Shown here piece after piece: positions 6,052 to 14,191 of a stretch of 64,000 nt of DNA. The position numbers and the translations under genes were made by a program. The notes under the pieces were generated by a model, which saw only the letters and a list, made by a program, of their open reading frames with translations, made no database searches and was not told the DNA's origin. The stretch spans positions 186,001-250,000 of the forward strand of contig NZ_JACHCE010000007.1 of assembly GCF_014200605.1 (NCBI RefSeq), in the 5' to 3' direction. Positions within the stretch are counted from its first letter, which is position 1; each line of letters begins with the position of its first letter. The stretch is from Pedobacter cryoconitis (GTDB lineage Bacteria > Bacteroidota > Bacteroidia > Sphingobacteriales > Sphingobacteriaceae).

Positions 6052-8439
6052 TTATTGTGCCCTTTCTTTTTCTTTATCAATTCCAGTGTTATGTTTACGG
6101 GCTGCAGCAACATTTTTGCCAAAGCGATAGCTAAAGCTTAAGGCCCCGTAACGTGTGTCATTTCTCTTGAAAAAGCCGTTATTCTGGTTCAGGTAATTCA
6201 CACTGACATGATAATTGTTGCTATTAAAAATATCGCTGGCAGAGAGTTTAACAATACCCTGGCCGTTTAATATTGTTGCCTTTATTCCTGCATCAACATT
6301 ATAGACATGGCCAATTTTATATATTCCCTGTATGTCAGAAGAATTATACATCACAGAGATTTCTGCTTTAATACCATGCGTTTGATCAATAGTGAAAGAC
6401 TGGGTGGTATTCCCTTCATAAGAGAATTGATGATAGTCATAACTGCCTTGCTGATAAGCAGACTTTTCACGCTGCTCATAGAAATCCAGCATGACATTCA
6501 TCTCCCACCAATCGTTTACATGAAATGGTGCTGACAGGCGAAGGCCAGTAATTAAGCTTAAGCCCAGATTCTGTTGCGTGTTATAAAATACTTTATTCAG
6601 GTTATCCTGTACGGTAATATTACTAAACATATCGTGAGTTGCAGTATAATAAGCAGTCAGGTTATATTGTTTATTGTAGGTATACCCCAACTCTATATTT
6701 TGTACAAAAGCGGGCTGTAAAGAAGGATTACCAACCAGATAACTGTATGGATTTGAATATTGCCTTGCGGGATTAAGCCGGTTATATTCCGGACGTTCGA
6801 TGCGGTAGCCATAAGTAAACTGCAATTCGTTCCTGTCGTCCAGTTTATAAAGCGCAAACAACGTTGGGAAAAGCTTAAAATACTGTCGTTTATTCAATGA
6901 ATCAATCGTGATTGAATAACCTTTGATACGGGTGTACTCACCGCGTAAACCGGCCTGTAAACTCCATTTGCCTATCGTAGTACGCACACTGGTATAAGCG
7001 GCGGCTGTGTTCTCTACATAGTCAAAGTGATTACTATTGGCCGGCACAAATACGGATTGCTCACCTTCATTATTGTAAAAGTCGAAATTGTTCTCACTTT
7101 GAACGCTGCTGTATTTCAGGCCCGATGTGAAGTTCCAGTTTTTACCTGTTTTATAATTGTAATCTATTTTACCTGAGTAAATGGCTATATGCTGAATAGT
7201 GGGTGTGTAAATATGATATGGCTTAGAAGCCGGACTACCATCGGCTAAAAAAGACAGGCTATTGATGTATTGCTGACGATCAGTTTGATAAGGTGAATAA
7301 TCCAGATCGACATTAAGATTTTGACCACTGGTATCCAGTTGAATGTTATAATTGAGATTATATGCATACTGGCTATTATGAAGCCTGGTATTACCATTGG
7401 TTTGCAACGTAGAATCAGGAGTTGTATTAAAATTATTGGTAATCATAGTCTGGGTATTGGTCATGGTGCTGCCAGTTCTGTTATTACCGGTTATTAAAAA
7501 TCCAAGAATCTGTTTATCAGTTAACTGGTAATCTGCACCTAAACGATAATTATTTGTTTTCGATTGAACAATGCTATAACCAGGGCTATCCCAGTATGAA
7601 TAGCCATCAGGGTTATTATAAATCACGTAATCGTGGCGATCGTATCCGTTTTTACGTGAGGTAAAACTATAGCCGCCATAAATATTCAATTTATCTTTAC
7701 GGTAATTAAAGCTGTTACTGGCAGTATAGCTGCCATAGATAGCCTGGGTAAAACCACCGTTCATTGTCGCGTTAAACCCCTGCCCTTTTGATTTTTTAGT
7801 GATGATATTAACCACTGCCGATCCTTCTGCTTCAAAACTGGCAGGCGGATTAGAAAACACTTCTATTTTAATTATAAGCTCAGAAGGGATACCTTGCAGA
7901 TAACCTGACAGATCATCACCTGATAAATGAAGCGGCTTACCGTCTAAATAAATCTGAACATCTTTTTTATTGGCAGTAATAGTCCCGCCTGATGTTAACT
8001 GTACTCCGGGGGCCTTGTTCAATGCATCCCAGGCAGTACCCCCACTGGCTACGATGCTTTGTTCTACATTGAAGGTTACCCGGTCTGTTTTTCTTTCAAT
8101 AATGGGCTTACTAAAAGAAATAGTTACTTCTTTTAAAACTTTGCTATCGCCTTGCATCACTATTTTAAGACTGTCTTTAGGAATAGTGATTGTACGTATA
8201 ACGGGTTTATAGCCTATTAAAGTGGCGGATAGCTGGTAAGTACCCTGTTGAACCTGGTTTAAGACGAAATCTCCCATACTGGTTAATCTGGTTACACCAT
8301 TTTCGTTATTTGTGCTTAAAGTAATGGTAACACCATCCAGCAGATTTCCTGCTTCATCTGTAACTATTCCTTTTACAGATTGCTGAGCTTTTAAGGCGAA
8401 TGGTATTAAAATCAGTAGGTTAATAATTAGCTTTTTCAT
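6052..8439 (-). CDS. TonB-dependent receptor-like outer-membrane beta-barrel (OMP_b-brl_3)
   Basis: 795-aa outer-membrane protein. Signal peptide MKKLIINLLILIPFALKAQ, then a carboxypeptidase-regulatory-like domain (about 20-105, KGIVTDEAGNLLDGVTITL), a plug domain (about 115-215, with IYLDGKPLHLSG and VVNIITKK), then a long beta-barrel ending LSFSYRFGK with a 20-residue charged tail. The RFGK...GID ending is shared with the barrel at 23829. The substrate is unknown. It is divergent from a two-component system, and three CATTAA boxes lie just upstream of its TAGGTTTG -7 element. Control by that response regulator is likely (inference). Confidence 0.9.
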   Translation of the reverse strand: MKKLIINLLILIPFALKAQQSVKGIVTDEAGNLLDGVTITLSTNNENGVTRLTSMGDFVLNQVQQGTYQLSATLIGYKPVIRTITIPKDSLKIVMQGDSKVLKEVTISFSKPIIERKTDRVTFNVEQSIVASGGTAWDALNKAPGVQLTSGGTITANKKDVQIYLDGKPLHLSGDDLSGYLQGIPSELIIKIEVFSNPPASFEAEGSAVVNIITKKSKGQGFNATMNGGFTQAIYGSYTASNSFNYRKDKLNIYGGYSFTSRKNGYDRHDYVIYNNPDGYSYWDSPGYSIVQSKTNNYRLGADYQLTDKQILGFLITGNNRTGSTMTNTQTMITNNFNTTPDSTLQTNGNTRLHNSQYAYNLNYNIQLDTSGQNLNVDLDYSPYQTDRQQYINSLSFLADGSPASKPYHIYTPTIQHIAIYSGKIDYNYKTGKNWNFTSGLKYSSVQSENNFDFYNNEGEQSVFVPANSNHFDYVENTAAAYTSVRTTIGKWSLQAGLRGEYTRIKGYSITIDSLNKRQYFKLFPTLFALYKLDDRNELQFTYGYRIERPEYNRLNPARQYSNPYSYLVGNPSLQPAFVQNIELGYTYNKQYNLTAYYTATHDMFSNITVQDNLNKVFYNTQQNLGLSLITGLRLSAPFHVNDWWEMNVMLDFYEQREKSAYQQGSYDYHQFSYEGNTTQSFTIDQTHGIKAEISVMYNSSDIQGIYKIGHVYNVDAGIKATILNGQGIVKLSASDIFNSNNYHVSVNYLNQNNGFFKRNDTRYGALSFSYRFGKNVAAARKHNTGIDKEKERAQ

Positions 8440-8444
8440 GGAAG

Positions 8445-8499
8445 CAAACCTACACTGAAGTAATATTATGGCTCATTAAGAAACATTAAATAACATTAA
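8445..8499. promoter_or_regulatory. Response-regulator boxes: three CATTAA repeats at 10-bp spacing, plus OMP -7 element
   Basis: CATTAA occurs at 8474-8479, 8484-8489 and 8494-8499, one per helical turn; the two distal copies belong to a perfect AACATTAAAT tandem. On the minus strand they end 21 bp before TAGGTTTG (8445-8452), a match to TAnnTTTG. This is the layout of OmpR/PhoB-type activator sites upstream of a -33 region. The -7 box is so close to the ATG (8439) that the transcript would be nearly leaderless. Confidence 0.65.
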
Positions 8500-8546
8500 A
8501 TTTCATCCGGCCACTATTTACTTAAGATTTTTATGATCAACTTCGT

Positions 8547-10004
8547 ATGATGAAATGGCTGTCTAACCGATATGCTTACCCACTGGTGGTGCTAGCAATT
8601 ACTGTAAGTTTTGTTTTACAACTGGCCTGGCTTAACCAGCTTTTTGTTGCACAACGTAAGCAAATAAAGGTAGATCTGGAGCAAGTAGTAATGAATGCAG
8701 CAAAAATGAGCACTTATCTTAGTGTTGCTGAGGGACATGAAGGAAACGAGAATTTTAAAAAGTTTTTCCTGTCATCCGATTGGCTCCAATTCAGTCATGC
8801 CTATCAGAATATGCGTTTTAACCAGGTTGCAACCCATCTCCGGTCTGATTTTAAAGGCGATAGTACCATTGTAGATATTCGTTTACGATTTGCTAATGGT
8901 AAATCTAACCATAAACCTATACAACGCAGGATAACTGTTGATGACGGAACAACATTAGAGAAAGAGCTTTCGCTGGACAATGTAGCGCTCAAAAGAATGG
9001 ATAGTCTTGTTCACCATTTACTAAATCAGGCGGGGATTGCTGTTAAAGCTGATAGTGTTGTTTATAGTTATAATAAGGAGACTTTATCCAGCCGGCTATC
9101 TAAGGAAGATATTCTTAAAGCAGCATTCACCAGTAAACAGTATGCTTATAATTTTATCTTTTTCCGTACCTATCAGTTAGCTGTACCTTCATTAACCTGG
9201 GCGGTATTGTACCGGATGCGGTACTATATCTTATCTTCTTGTTTTATGTTGTTGCTTACAGGGGCTGTATTTGTATTTATCCTGCGGCTGATGCATAACC
9301 AACGGCTTTATACCCAGGCCCGGGTCTCATTTACCAGTAATATGACGCATGAGCTGAAGACGCCTGTCTCGACGGTAGCGCTCGCTCTGGAGTCAATCAT
9401 AGAAAACCATCTGGAGGATAAACCTGAAATTCTGAGAAACTATCTTGAAATAAGCAGGGACGAAATAAAACGTTTAAATTTAATGATTGATAAAGTATTA
9501 AATCTTGAACAACTGGACAATGCCGAAGCACGTTTACGCAGTGAGCTATATGATGTGCAGCACGGTTTGCAAGAGGTCGTTATTGCGATGAAACTCCAGA
9601 TTGACAATGCCGGTGCAACTATAGATTTGCAGCCAATTTCTGCGCCGTGTTTTGTATATGCAGACCCTGTACATCTTACCAATGTATTTTATAACCTGAT
9701 TGAAAATGCGATAAAGTATGGCGGCAAGGGTGTCAATATAAAATTAAGCTGTACTTGCGGTCCTGATGAAGTTCTCATTAGTTTTAAAGATAGCGGTCCT
9801 GGCATTGCTTCTATTTATCAGAACCGTGTTTTTGATCGTTATTTCAGGGTTCCGGCAATAACACCGGATACGCATAATATTCAAGGCTCCGGACTTGGCC
9901 TGAATTACGTCAAAAACATTCTGGAAAAACAAGGTGGTTTTATCCTGTTAACCAGTGAACCGGGCGAAGGAAGTAATTTTATCATTCATTTACCAGCAGC
10001 ATGA
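8547..10004 (+). CDS. Sensor histidine kinase (RprX-like)
   Basis: 485-aa inner-membrane kinase. TM1 at about 12-33 and TM2 at about 227-248 enclose a periplasmic sensor of ~190 residues. The HisKA domain has FTSNMTHELKTPVSTVALA with phospho-acceptor His268. The ATPase domain has the N-box NVFYNLIENAIKYGG, the G1 box DSGPGI and GSGLGL. The sensor domain matches no family I can name. Its stop overlaps the response-regulator start by 4 bp (ATGA), so the two are translationally coupled. It is divergent from an outer-membrane barrel and separated by CATTAA boxes. An ATG two codons in (8550) is an equally good start. Confidence 0.92.
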   Translation: MMKWLSNRYAYPLVVLAITVSFVLQLAWLNQLFVAQRKQIKVDLEQVVMNAAKMSTYLSVAEGHEGNENFKKFFLSSDWLQFSHAYQNMRFNQVATHLRSDFKGDSTIVDIRLRFANGKSNHKPIQRRITVDDGTTLEKELSLDNVALKRMDSLVHHLLNQAGIAVKADSVVYSYNKETLSSRLSKEDILKAAFTSKQYAYNFIFFRTYQLAVPSLTWAVLYRMRYYILSSCFMLLLTGAVFVFILRLMHNQRLYTQARVSFTSNMTHELKTPVSTVALALESIIENHLEDKPEILRNYLEISRDEIKRLNLMIDKVLNLEQLDNAEARLRSELYDVQHGLQEVVIAMKLQIDNAGATIDLQPISAPCFVYADPVHLTNVFYNLIENAIKYGGKGVNIKLSCTCGPDEVLISFKDSGPGIASIYQNRVFDRYFRVPAITPDTHNIQGSGLGLNYVKNILEKQGGFILLTSEPGEGSNFIIHLPAA

Positions 10005-10693
10005 TAAAGCAAAAGATATTATATGCAGAAGATGAGCCCTTTTTGGCTCAGATTGTAAGCGACAATCTGAAAGCTAAAGGATACGAGGTCATCTATGCTC
10101 AAGACGGGCGGACAGCACTCGGATTATTTAAGACCAGTAAACCTGATTTGTGTTTGCTGGATATCATGATGCCTTTGAAAGATGGTTATAGTTTAGCGGA
10201 GGATATCAGGAAATCAAATACTGGCATACCTATTATATTTTTAAGTGCCAAATCACTGGATGAAGATGTGGTTAAAGGTTTTAAAACCGGAGGTAATGAT
10301 TATATGCGCAAGCCTTTCAGTATCGTAGAGCTTTTGGTTCGTATAGAAGCTTTATTAGTACGTTTTGATACAAACCAGCCCGTACCTGATCAAACTGCTG
10401 CTGTAGTGCAATTTGGTAAATGCAGGTTAGATACTATAAATCAGCAGCTTAAAACCCCTATTGCTACTTACGATTTGTCCTATAAAGAAATGCTGTTACT
10501 GCAATTGCTCTTAAATCATAAAAATGATATTTTAGAGCGTCAGGAGGCGCTTATTAAAATATGGGGTGATGATAACCTTTATAACGGTAATAGTATGAAC
10601 GTTTTCATGACACATTTGCGCAAAATGTTAAAGGACGATACTTCTATTCAGGTAATGAGCTTACGCGGTATAGGCTATAAACTAATTTGTTAG
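10001..10693 (+). CDS. OmpR/PhoB-family response regulator (RprY-like)
   Basis: 230-aa regulator. Receiver domain residues 1-120 with acidic pocket Asp11/Glu12, phospho-acceptor Asp54 (LLDIMMP), Ser82 and Lys104 in KPF. The C-terminal Trans_reg_C winged helix (about 135-230) has LSYKEMLLLQLLL, NDILERQEALIKIWG, and FMTHLRKMLKDD...RGIGYKLIC. Such proteins bind direct repeats at 10-11 bp spacing, which are present at 8474-8499. It is the cognate partner of the kinase upstream. Its 3' end overlaps the convergent AraC gene by 12 bp. Confidence 0.93.
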   Translation: MIKQKILYAEDEPFLAQIVSDNLKAKGYEVIYAQDGRTALGLFKTSKPDLCLLDIMMPLKDGYSLAEDIRKSNTGIPIIFLSAKSLDEDVVKGFKTGGNDYMRKPFSIVELLVRIEALLVRFDTNQPVPDQTAAVVQFGKCRLDTINQQLKTPIATYDLSYKEMLLLQLLLNHKNDILERQEALIKIWGDDNLYNGNSMNVFMTHLRKMLKDDTSIQVMSLRGIGYKLIC

Positions 10694-11599
10694 CATTGTT
10701 AATGCTTTCTGCTTACGATAAGCTACTGGATTAATACCTGTTTCTTTTCTGAAAAGCCTGGAAAAATATGGCGGATTTTCGAATCCAAGCTGGTAGGCAA
10801 TCTGTGCAACAGTAAGATCATTACCAATTAATAAATTCTTTGCTTCTGAAATCAGATAGCTGTGGATATGATCTATGGCCGATCTGCCTGTTTCCTGTCT
10901 TAACAAGTCACTCATATAACCCGGGGACATTTTAAGCTGTGCGGCAATAGCTGCAACGGTCGGTAAACCATTGGCCTGTAAAGCGCTGTTCTCAAAATAT
11001 TGCCGGATTGCTGTGTTAAATTTGGAAATTATAGTACCTGTCAATTCATTCCTGTTCATAAATTGACGCTTATAAAACCGCTGTGAATATTTGAGGATAG
11101 CTTCAATGTGATCAAGAATGATTTCCTTACTATATTCATCCTGACTGCTGTTATATTCTGTCTCAATCTTCCGGAATAGTTCCCACATAATTTCTTCTTC
11201 ACGGGGTGAAACGTGGAGAGCCTCATTGGTTTCGTAGTCGAAGAAACTATATTTTTTGATGGTCTGGTGCAATGATTCACCATTCAGGAAATCAGGGTGA
11301 AACATAATTGTAAATCCACTTCCTTCCAGTTTGAGGTTTTTCAGCTCAACAACCTGACCCGGTTTAACATAGGTCATAGAACCTTCGTTGTGATCGTATT
11401 TTGTACGGCCATAATAGAAATTACCTGATAAGACTTTCTTAAATGCAATAGTATAGAAATCAGTTGTGTATTTCTTTTCGGCAATGCCACAGGTATCCGG
11501 GCATCTGTCTATACAGGTAATCAGTTTAAATAAGGGGTTTTCTGACAGTGGCAGACTGTTCGATAGCTCACTTAAACTTTTAAAATGTTTCATCTTCAT
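10682..11599 (-). CDS. AraC-family transcriptional regulator
   Basis: 305-aa regulator, paralogous to 5125-6042. The N-terminal effector domain has DFYTIAFKKVLSGNFYYG and YVKPGQVVELKNL, with a cysteine-containing segment DRCPDTCG near residues 31-38 that the paralog lacks. The C-terminal double HTH has VAAIAAQLKMSPGYMSDLLR and LTVAQIAYQLGFENPPYFSR, ending FRKETGINPVAYRK. The start could be the first or third codon (MKMKHF). A 17-bp inverted repeat abuts the start codon. It follows the SDR at 11653 by 53 bp on the same strand and is the likely reader of the 21-bp repeats at 12511-12552. Confidence 0.9.
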   Translation of the reverse strand: MKMKHFKSLSELSNSLPLSENPLFKLITCIDRCPDTCGIAEKKYTTDFYTIAFKKVLSGNFYYGRTKYDHNEGSMTYVKPGQVVELKNLKLEGSGFTIMFHPDFLNGESLHQTIKKYSFFDYETNEALHVSPREEEIMWELFRKIETEYNSSQDEYSKEIILDHIEAILKYSQRFYKRQFMNRNELTGTIISKFNTAIRQYFENSALQANGLPTVAAIAAQLKMSPGYMSDLLRQETGRSAIDHIHSYLISEAKNLLIGNDLTVAQIAYQLGFENPPYFSRLFRKETGINPVAYRKQKALTMLTN

Positions 11600-11639
11600 A
11601 AAGATACAGTATCTATATGATGAGATACTGTATCTTTAT
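11598..11639 (-). promoter_or_regulatory. Nested palindromes overlapping the araC start codon
   Basis: A perfect 17-bp inverted repeat (11598-11614 and 11623-11639, 8-nt spacer). Each arm is itself a 13-bp palindrome, AGATACaGTATCT and AGATACtGTATCT, with centres 21 bp apart. The outer repeat includes the ATG at 11597-11599. It may be two tandem operators for a dimeric repressor, or a translation-blocking RNA hairpin. No T-tract follows on the minus strand, so it is not a typical terminator. Confidence 0.7.
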
Positions 11640-11652
11640 TCAATTTAACTTA

Positions 11653-12480
11653 TTAATGACCATGTGCTGCCACTGAAACTTCTTTCCAGGAATCCCAAAC
11701 TGCTAGTCTATCTGCATAAACCTGTTGAACGCGTGATAAAGCGTGTTTTCCTAAGAGTAAGCGTAAAGGCGGTTTTTCACTGTCCACCAATTTTAGAATG
11801 GCCGGCGCAGTGGTTTCCGGATTACCGGTCATTCCCGGTTTAAAATAACCGTTTAATGCCTCCTTAATATCATCATAAAATGCGATAGGTTCTGTTTTAA
11901 CTGCCGAACCCCCACTCCAGTCTGTACCAAATGCATTAGGTTCAACAATACTGACATTTATGCCAAATCTCTTTACTTCGGCCGCCAGGCTCTCGCTTAA
12001 TCCTTCCATTGCCCATTTTGAGGCATTATAAATTCCTAAAACAGGTGTTGCTGCGATACCCAGTACACTTGAGATCTGAATGATATGTCCATGATGTTGT
12101 CTGCGCATAACCGGGATGATCGCCTGCGTCATCCATAATAAACCAAATACATTCGTTTCAATCTGATCTCTGGCTTCCTGTTCTGTAGTTTCTTCAATAG
12201 CGCCAAACAAACCATAACCAGCGTTATTAATCAAAACGTCAATCCCTCCAAAATGCTGATCCACCTGATGAATAATATCAAAACATTGATCACGGTCATT
12301 TACATTCAATTTGACCGGTAATACAGCCTCTCCATAAGTAGCTACCAGATCATTTAAAGAATCGATGTTTCTTGCTGTGGCAACCACTTTGTCACCGCGT
12401 TTTAGAAATGCTTCGGCCCATATTCTTCCAAGTCCTCTGGAGGCGCCTGTTATTAAAATTACTTTTGATTTCATACTCAT
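11653..12480 (-). CDS. Short-chain dehydrogenase/reductase
   Basis: 275-aa SDR. TGASRGLG at residues 11-18, ATARNID after strand 2 (NADP-type), NNAG at 85-88, Ser137/138, and the YNASK site with Tyr151/Lys155. The C-terminal part with PNAFGTDWSG and a long tail is typical of the larger SDRs often annotated as oxidoreductases acting on hydroxylated lipids or steroids, but no substrate can be assigned. It precedes an AraC regulator on the same strand. The promoter region holds a TAATTTTG -7 box and 21-bp direct repeats. The start may be codon 1 or 3 (MSMKSK). Confidence 0.9.
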   Translation of the reverse strand: MSMKSKVILITGASRGLGRIWAEAFLKRGDKVVATARNIDSLNDLVATYGEAVLPVKLNVNDRDQCFDIIHQVDQHFGGIDVLINNAGYGLFGAIEETTEQEARDQIETNVFGLLWMTQAIIPVMRRQHHGHIIQISSVLGIAATPVLGIYNASKWAMEGLSESLAAEVKRFGINVSIVEPNAFGTDWSGGSAVKTEPIAFYDDIKEALNGYFKPGMTGNPETTAPAILKLVDSEKPPLRLLLGKHALSRVQQVYADRLAVWDSWKEVSVAAHGH

Positions 12481-12492
12481 TTATTTTATAAA

Positions 12493-12552
12493 CAAAATTA
12501 CAAGTGATGAGAATCGCAGCGTTATACATATCGCTGAATATCGGATACATAT
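12493..12552 (-). promoter_or_regulatory. SDR promoter with 21-bp direct repeats (AraC-type)
   Basis: ATATGTAT recurs on the minus strand at 12545-12552 and 12524-12531, exactly 21 bp apart, each followed after two bases by CG or ACG. The -7 element TAATTTTG lies at 12493-12500, so the proximal copy covers the expected -33 region. The geometry is the same as at 2208-2249, but the half-site sequence differs, as expected for a different AraC paralog. Confidence 0.55.
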
Positions 12553-12588
12553 TTTTTCAGCAGGCAGATAAATAGCTGTAAGGATTAT

Positions 12589-13443
12589 TTATTTCAAAGC
12601 TCTGAGGGTCTCTTCGAGTTTTAATTCACCCGCTACTGTCTGTGCTCCATTTTGCATGACCCCTGCCATGATCCGTGCTGTCTCTGGATTGAACACCAAC
12701 GCGGCCCAACCCTCATTTTCCAATTGAAAACCTTGTACGTTTCTGATCGGTGGCAATACTTTTTTTGTTGTTTCTATTACACCTTCAGGTAAGTTTGCAA
12801 TATTCTGAGCCAGGCAATCAACAAATGTGTCTATTTCTGCATCAGGTATGGCGCGATTAATCCAGCCATAACGTTCGGCAGTAGCAGCGTCGAATAAATC
12901 GGCACCTAAAATAACTTCTAAAGCACGGCCACGCGTCATTTTCGAAGAAAGATATTGAGTAGCCCCACCTCCGGGAATAATACCCATTAGCGCTTCACAT
13001 TGAGACAATTTTCCTTTTTCCAAAGAGGCAAAGCTCATATCAGCAGCTGCAACAAATTCGGCACCACCACCACGTGCTATACCTTTCAATTTTACGATGG
13101 TTATTTGAGGTTGTTCTCTGAGCATTTCGCCAACTGCCTGGAAGATATTTAGCCCTTCTGGTGCAACTTTGCCCAATTCTTCTAATATAGCTTGTTCTTC
13201 CAAAATATTGATATCTACATGAGCGATGAAAAAATCAGGATTTATACTGTCAAATATGATCACTTTAATGTTCTTATCAGTAGATAAGTCATGGAGTAAC
13301 TGTTTCAATTCTTTGATCAGTTTGCCACTCAATGCATTTACGGGGGCATTGTCTAAGGTTATATTTGCTACACCATTTTTGATGTTGAGATATAACATTT
13401 GATAGTCATTCTCTTTAAATTTTACTGTGCTAATCTGCGTCAT
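12589..13443 (-). CDS. Enoyl-CoA hydratase/isomerase family protein
   Basis: 284-aa crotonase-fold protein, cytoplasmic, acting on acyl-CoA substrates. The oxyanion-hole segments are IAHVDI (about 73-78) and IARGGGAEFVAAADMSFA (122-139). The two hydratase glutamates are conserved: Glu150 in CEALMGIIPGGG and Glu175 in RALEVILGADLF, so real hydratase activity is plausible. It is divergent from an HxlR regulator across 101 bp containing a small dyad. No other fatty-acid genes are nearby, so it may act in a specialised degradation rather than in bulk beta-oxidation (inference). Confidence 0.87.
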   Translation of the reverse strand: MTQISTVKFKENDYQMLYLNIKNGVANITLDNAPVNALSGKLIKELKQLLHDLSTDKNIKVIIFDSINPDFFIAHVDINILEEQAILEELGKVAPEGLNIFQAVGEMLREQPQITIVKLKGIARGGGAEFVAAADMSFASLEKGKLSQCEALMGIIPGGGATQYLSSKMTRGRALEVILGADLFDAATAERYGWINRAIPDAEIDTFVDCLAQNIANLPEGVIETTKKVLPPIRNVQGFQLENEGWAALVFNPETARIMAGVMQNGAQTVAGELKLEETLRALK

Positions 13444-13523
13444 TTTTTTCTTGTTAAGATTTTCGTTCCTGTTTTTATAGTTACTTTAGTAAAGGTAAGA
13501 GCCGCATTTTTAATTTTTGAAAA

Positions 13524-13543
13524 TGCTATAACAGACTATAGCA
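13524..13543. promoter_or_regulatory. Dyad just upstream of the HxlR gene
   Basis: TGCTATA and TATAGCA arms separated by six bases end one base ahead of the HxlR start codon (13545). The position fits an autoregulatory HxlR operator that could also act on the divergent enoyl-CoA hydratase gene. Confidence 0.45.
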
Positions 13544-13544
13544 C

Positions 13545-13967
13545 ATGGTAGATGAAGGAAATAAAGAGAAACCGTATATCTGTACGATTAAAAACCAGGA
13601 AGAAATCAAGTATGCCCAGGATGCACTTTATGTATTAAGTGGCAAATGGCGTATGCCAATCATCATCGCTTTATACAATGGTTTATCCCGTTATCGTGAC
13701 ATTGCACGAAATATACCAGGTATAACATTTACTATGCTCTCTAAGGATTTGCAACTGATGGAACTCAACAAATTGGTCCTTAGAATTGAAGATCCTGATT
13801 TCCCGAAAACTGTAGAATATATGCTGACGGATTATTGCAGGTCTTTGTACCCCATTGTCGAAAATCTGATAGATTGGGGAAAGCAACATCGGCAAGTTAT
13901 CAGAATGGTTAACCCGGCAGATGGTGTTAGTGATGTTCTTAAACTGAAAAAAGCTCCTGACAATTAA
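13545..13967 (+). CDS. HxlR-family transcriptional regulator
   Basis: 140-aa winged-helix protein of the HxlR/DUF24 family: DALYVLSGKWRMPIIIALYNGLSRYRDIARNIPGITFTMLSKDLQLMEL is the recognition core, the wing contains PDFPKTVEYMLTDYC, and the C-terminal dimer helix has LIDWGKQHR. A cysteine at residue 12 sits ahead of the core, as in redox- or aldehyde-responsive HxlR proteins. Whether it acts as a sensor cannot be told from sequence. It is divergent from the enoyl-CoA hydratase gene, its likely target. The tRNA gene follows on the opposite strand. Confidence 0.9.
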   Translation: MVDEGNKEKPYICTIKNQEEIKYAQDALYVLSGKWRMPIIIALYNGLSRYRDIARNIPGITFTMLSKDLQLMELNKLVLRIEDPDFPKTVEYMLTDYCRSLYPIVENLIDWGKQHRQVIRMVNPADGVSDVLKLKKAPDN

Positions 13968-13983
13968 GTTAAGAGCTTCTTTG

Positions 13984-14057
13984 TACACCCAATAGGATTC
14001 GAACCTATGACCTACGGTTTAGAAAACCGTTGCTCTATCCAGCTGAGCTATGGATGC
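13984..14057 (-). tRNA. tRNA-Arg (anticodon TCT)
   Basis: 74-nt cloverleaf read on the minus strand. The 5' acceptor arm is GCATCCA, the D arm has AGCTCAGCTGGATAGAGC, the anticodon arm is ACGGT-TTTCTAA-ACCGT (anticodon TCT), and the T arm is CATAGGTTCGAATCCTATT-like (TTCGAAT loop). The 3' acceptor is TGGGTGT, with two G-U pairs against the 5' strand. The discriminator base is A. CCA is not encoded. Confidence 0.93.
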
Positions 14058-14191
14058 ATTCCTGTTAAGGGTCGCAATGATAGGAGAAAAAAACATAAAT
14101 CACAAATCTGGTATATGATTTTCTGAAAGAAAAACATAACTGCTTTGCAATCAGACTAGATAATTTTCGCCTAAAATGCGGTATTTGTGCC

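Noticed and set aside
13984..14057. Integrated element or att site at the tRNA-Arg gene
   Set aside because: No integrase and no direct repeat of the tRNA 3' end are visible nearby.
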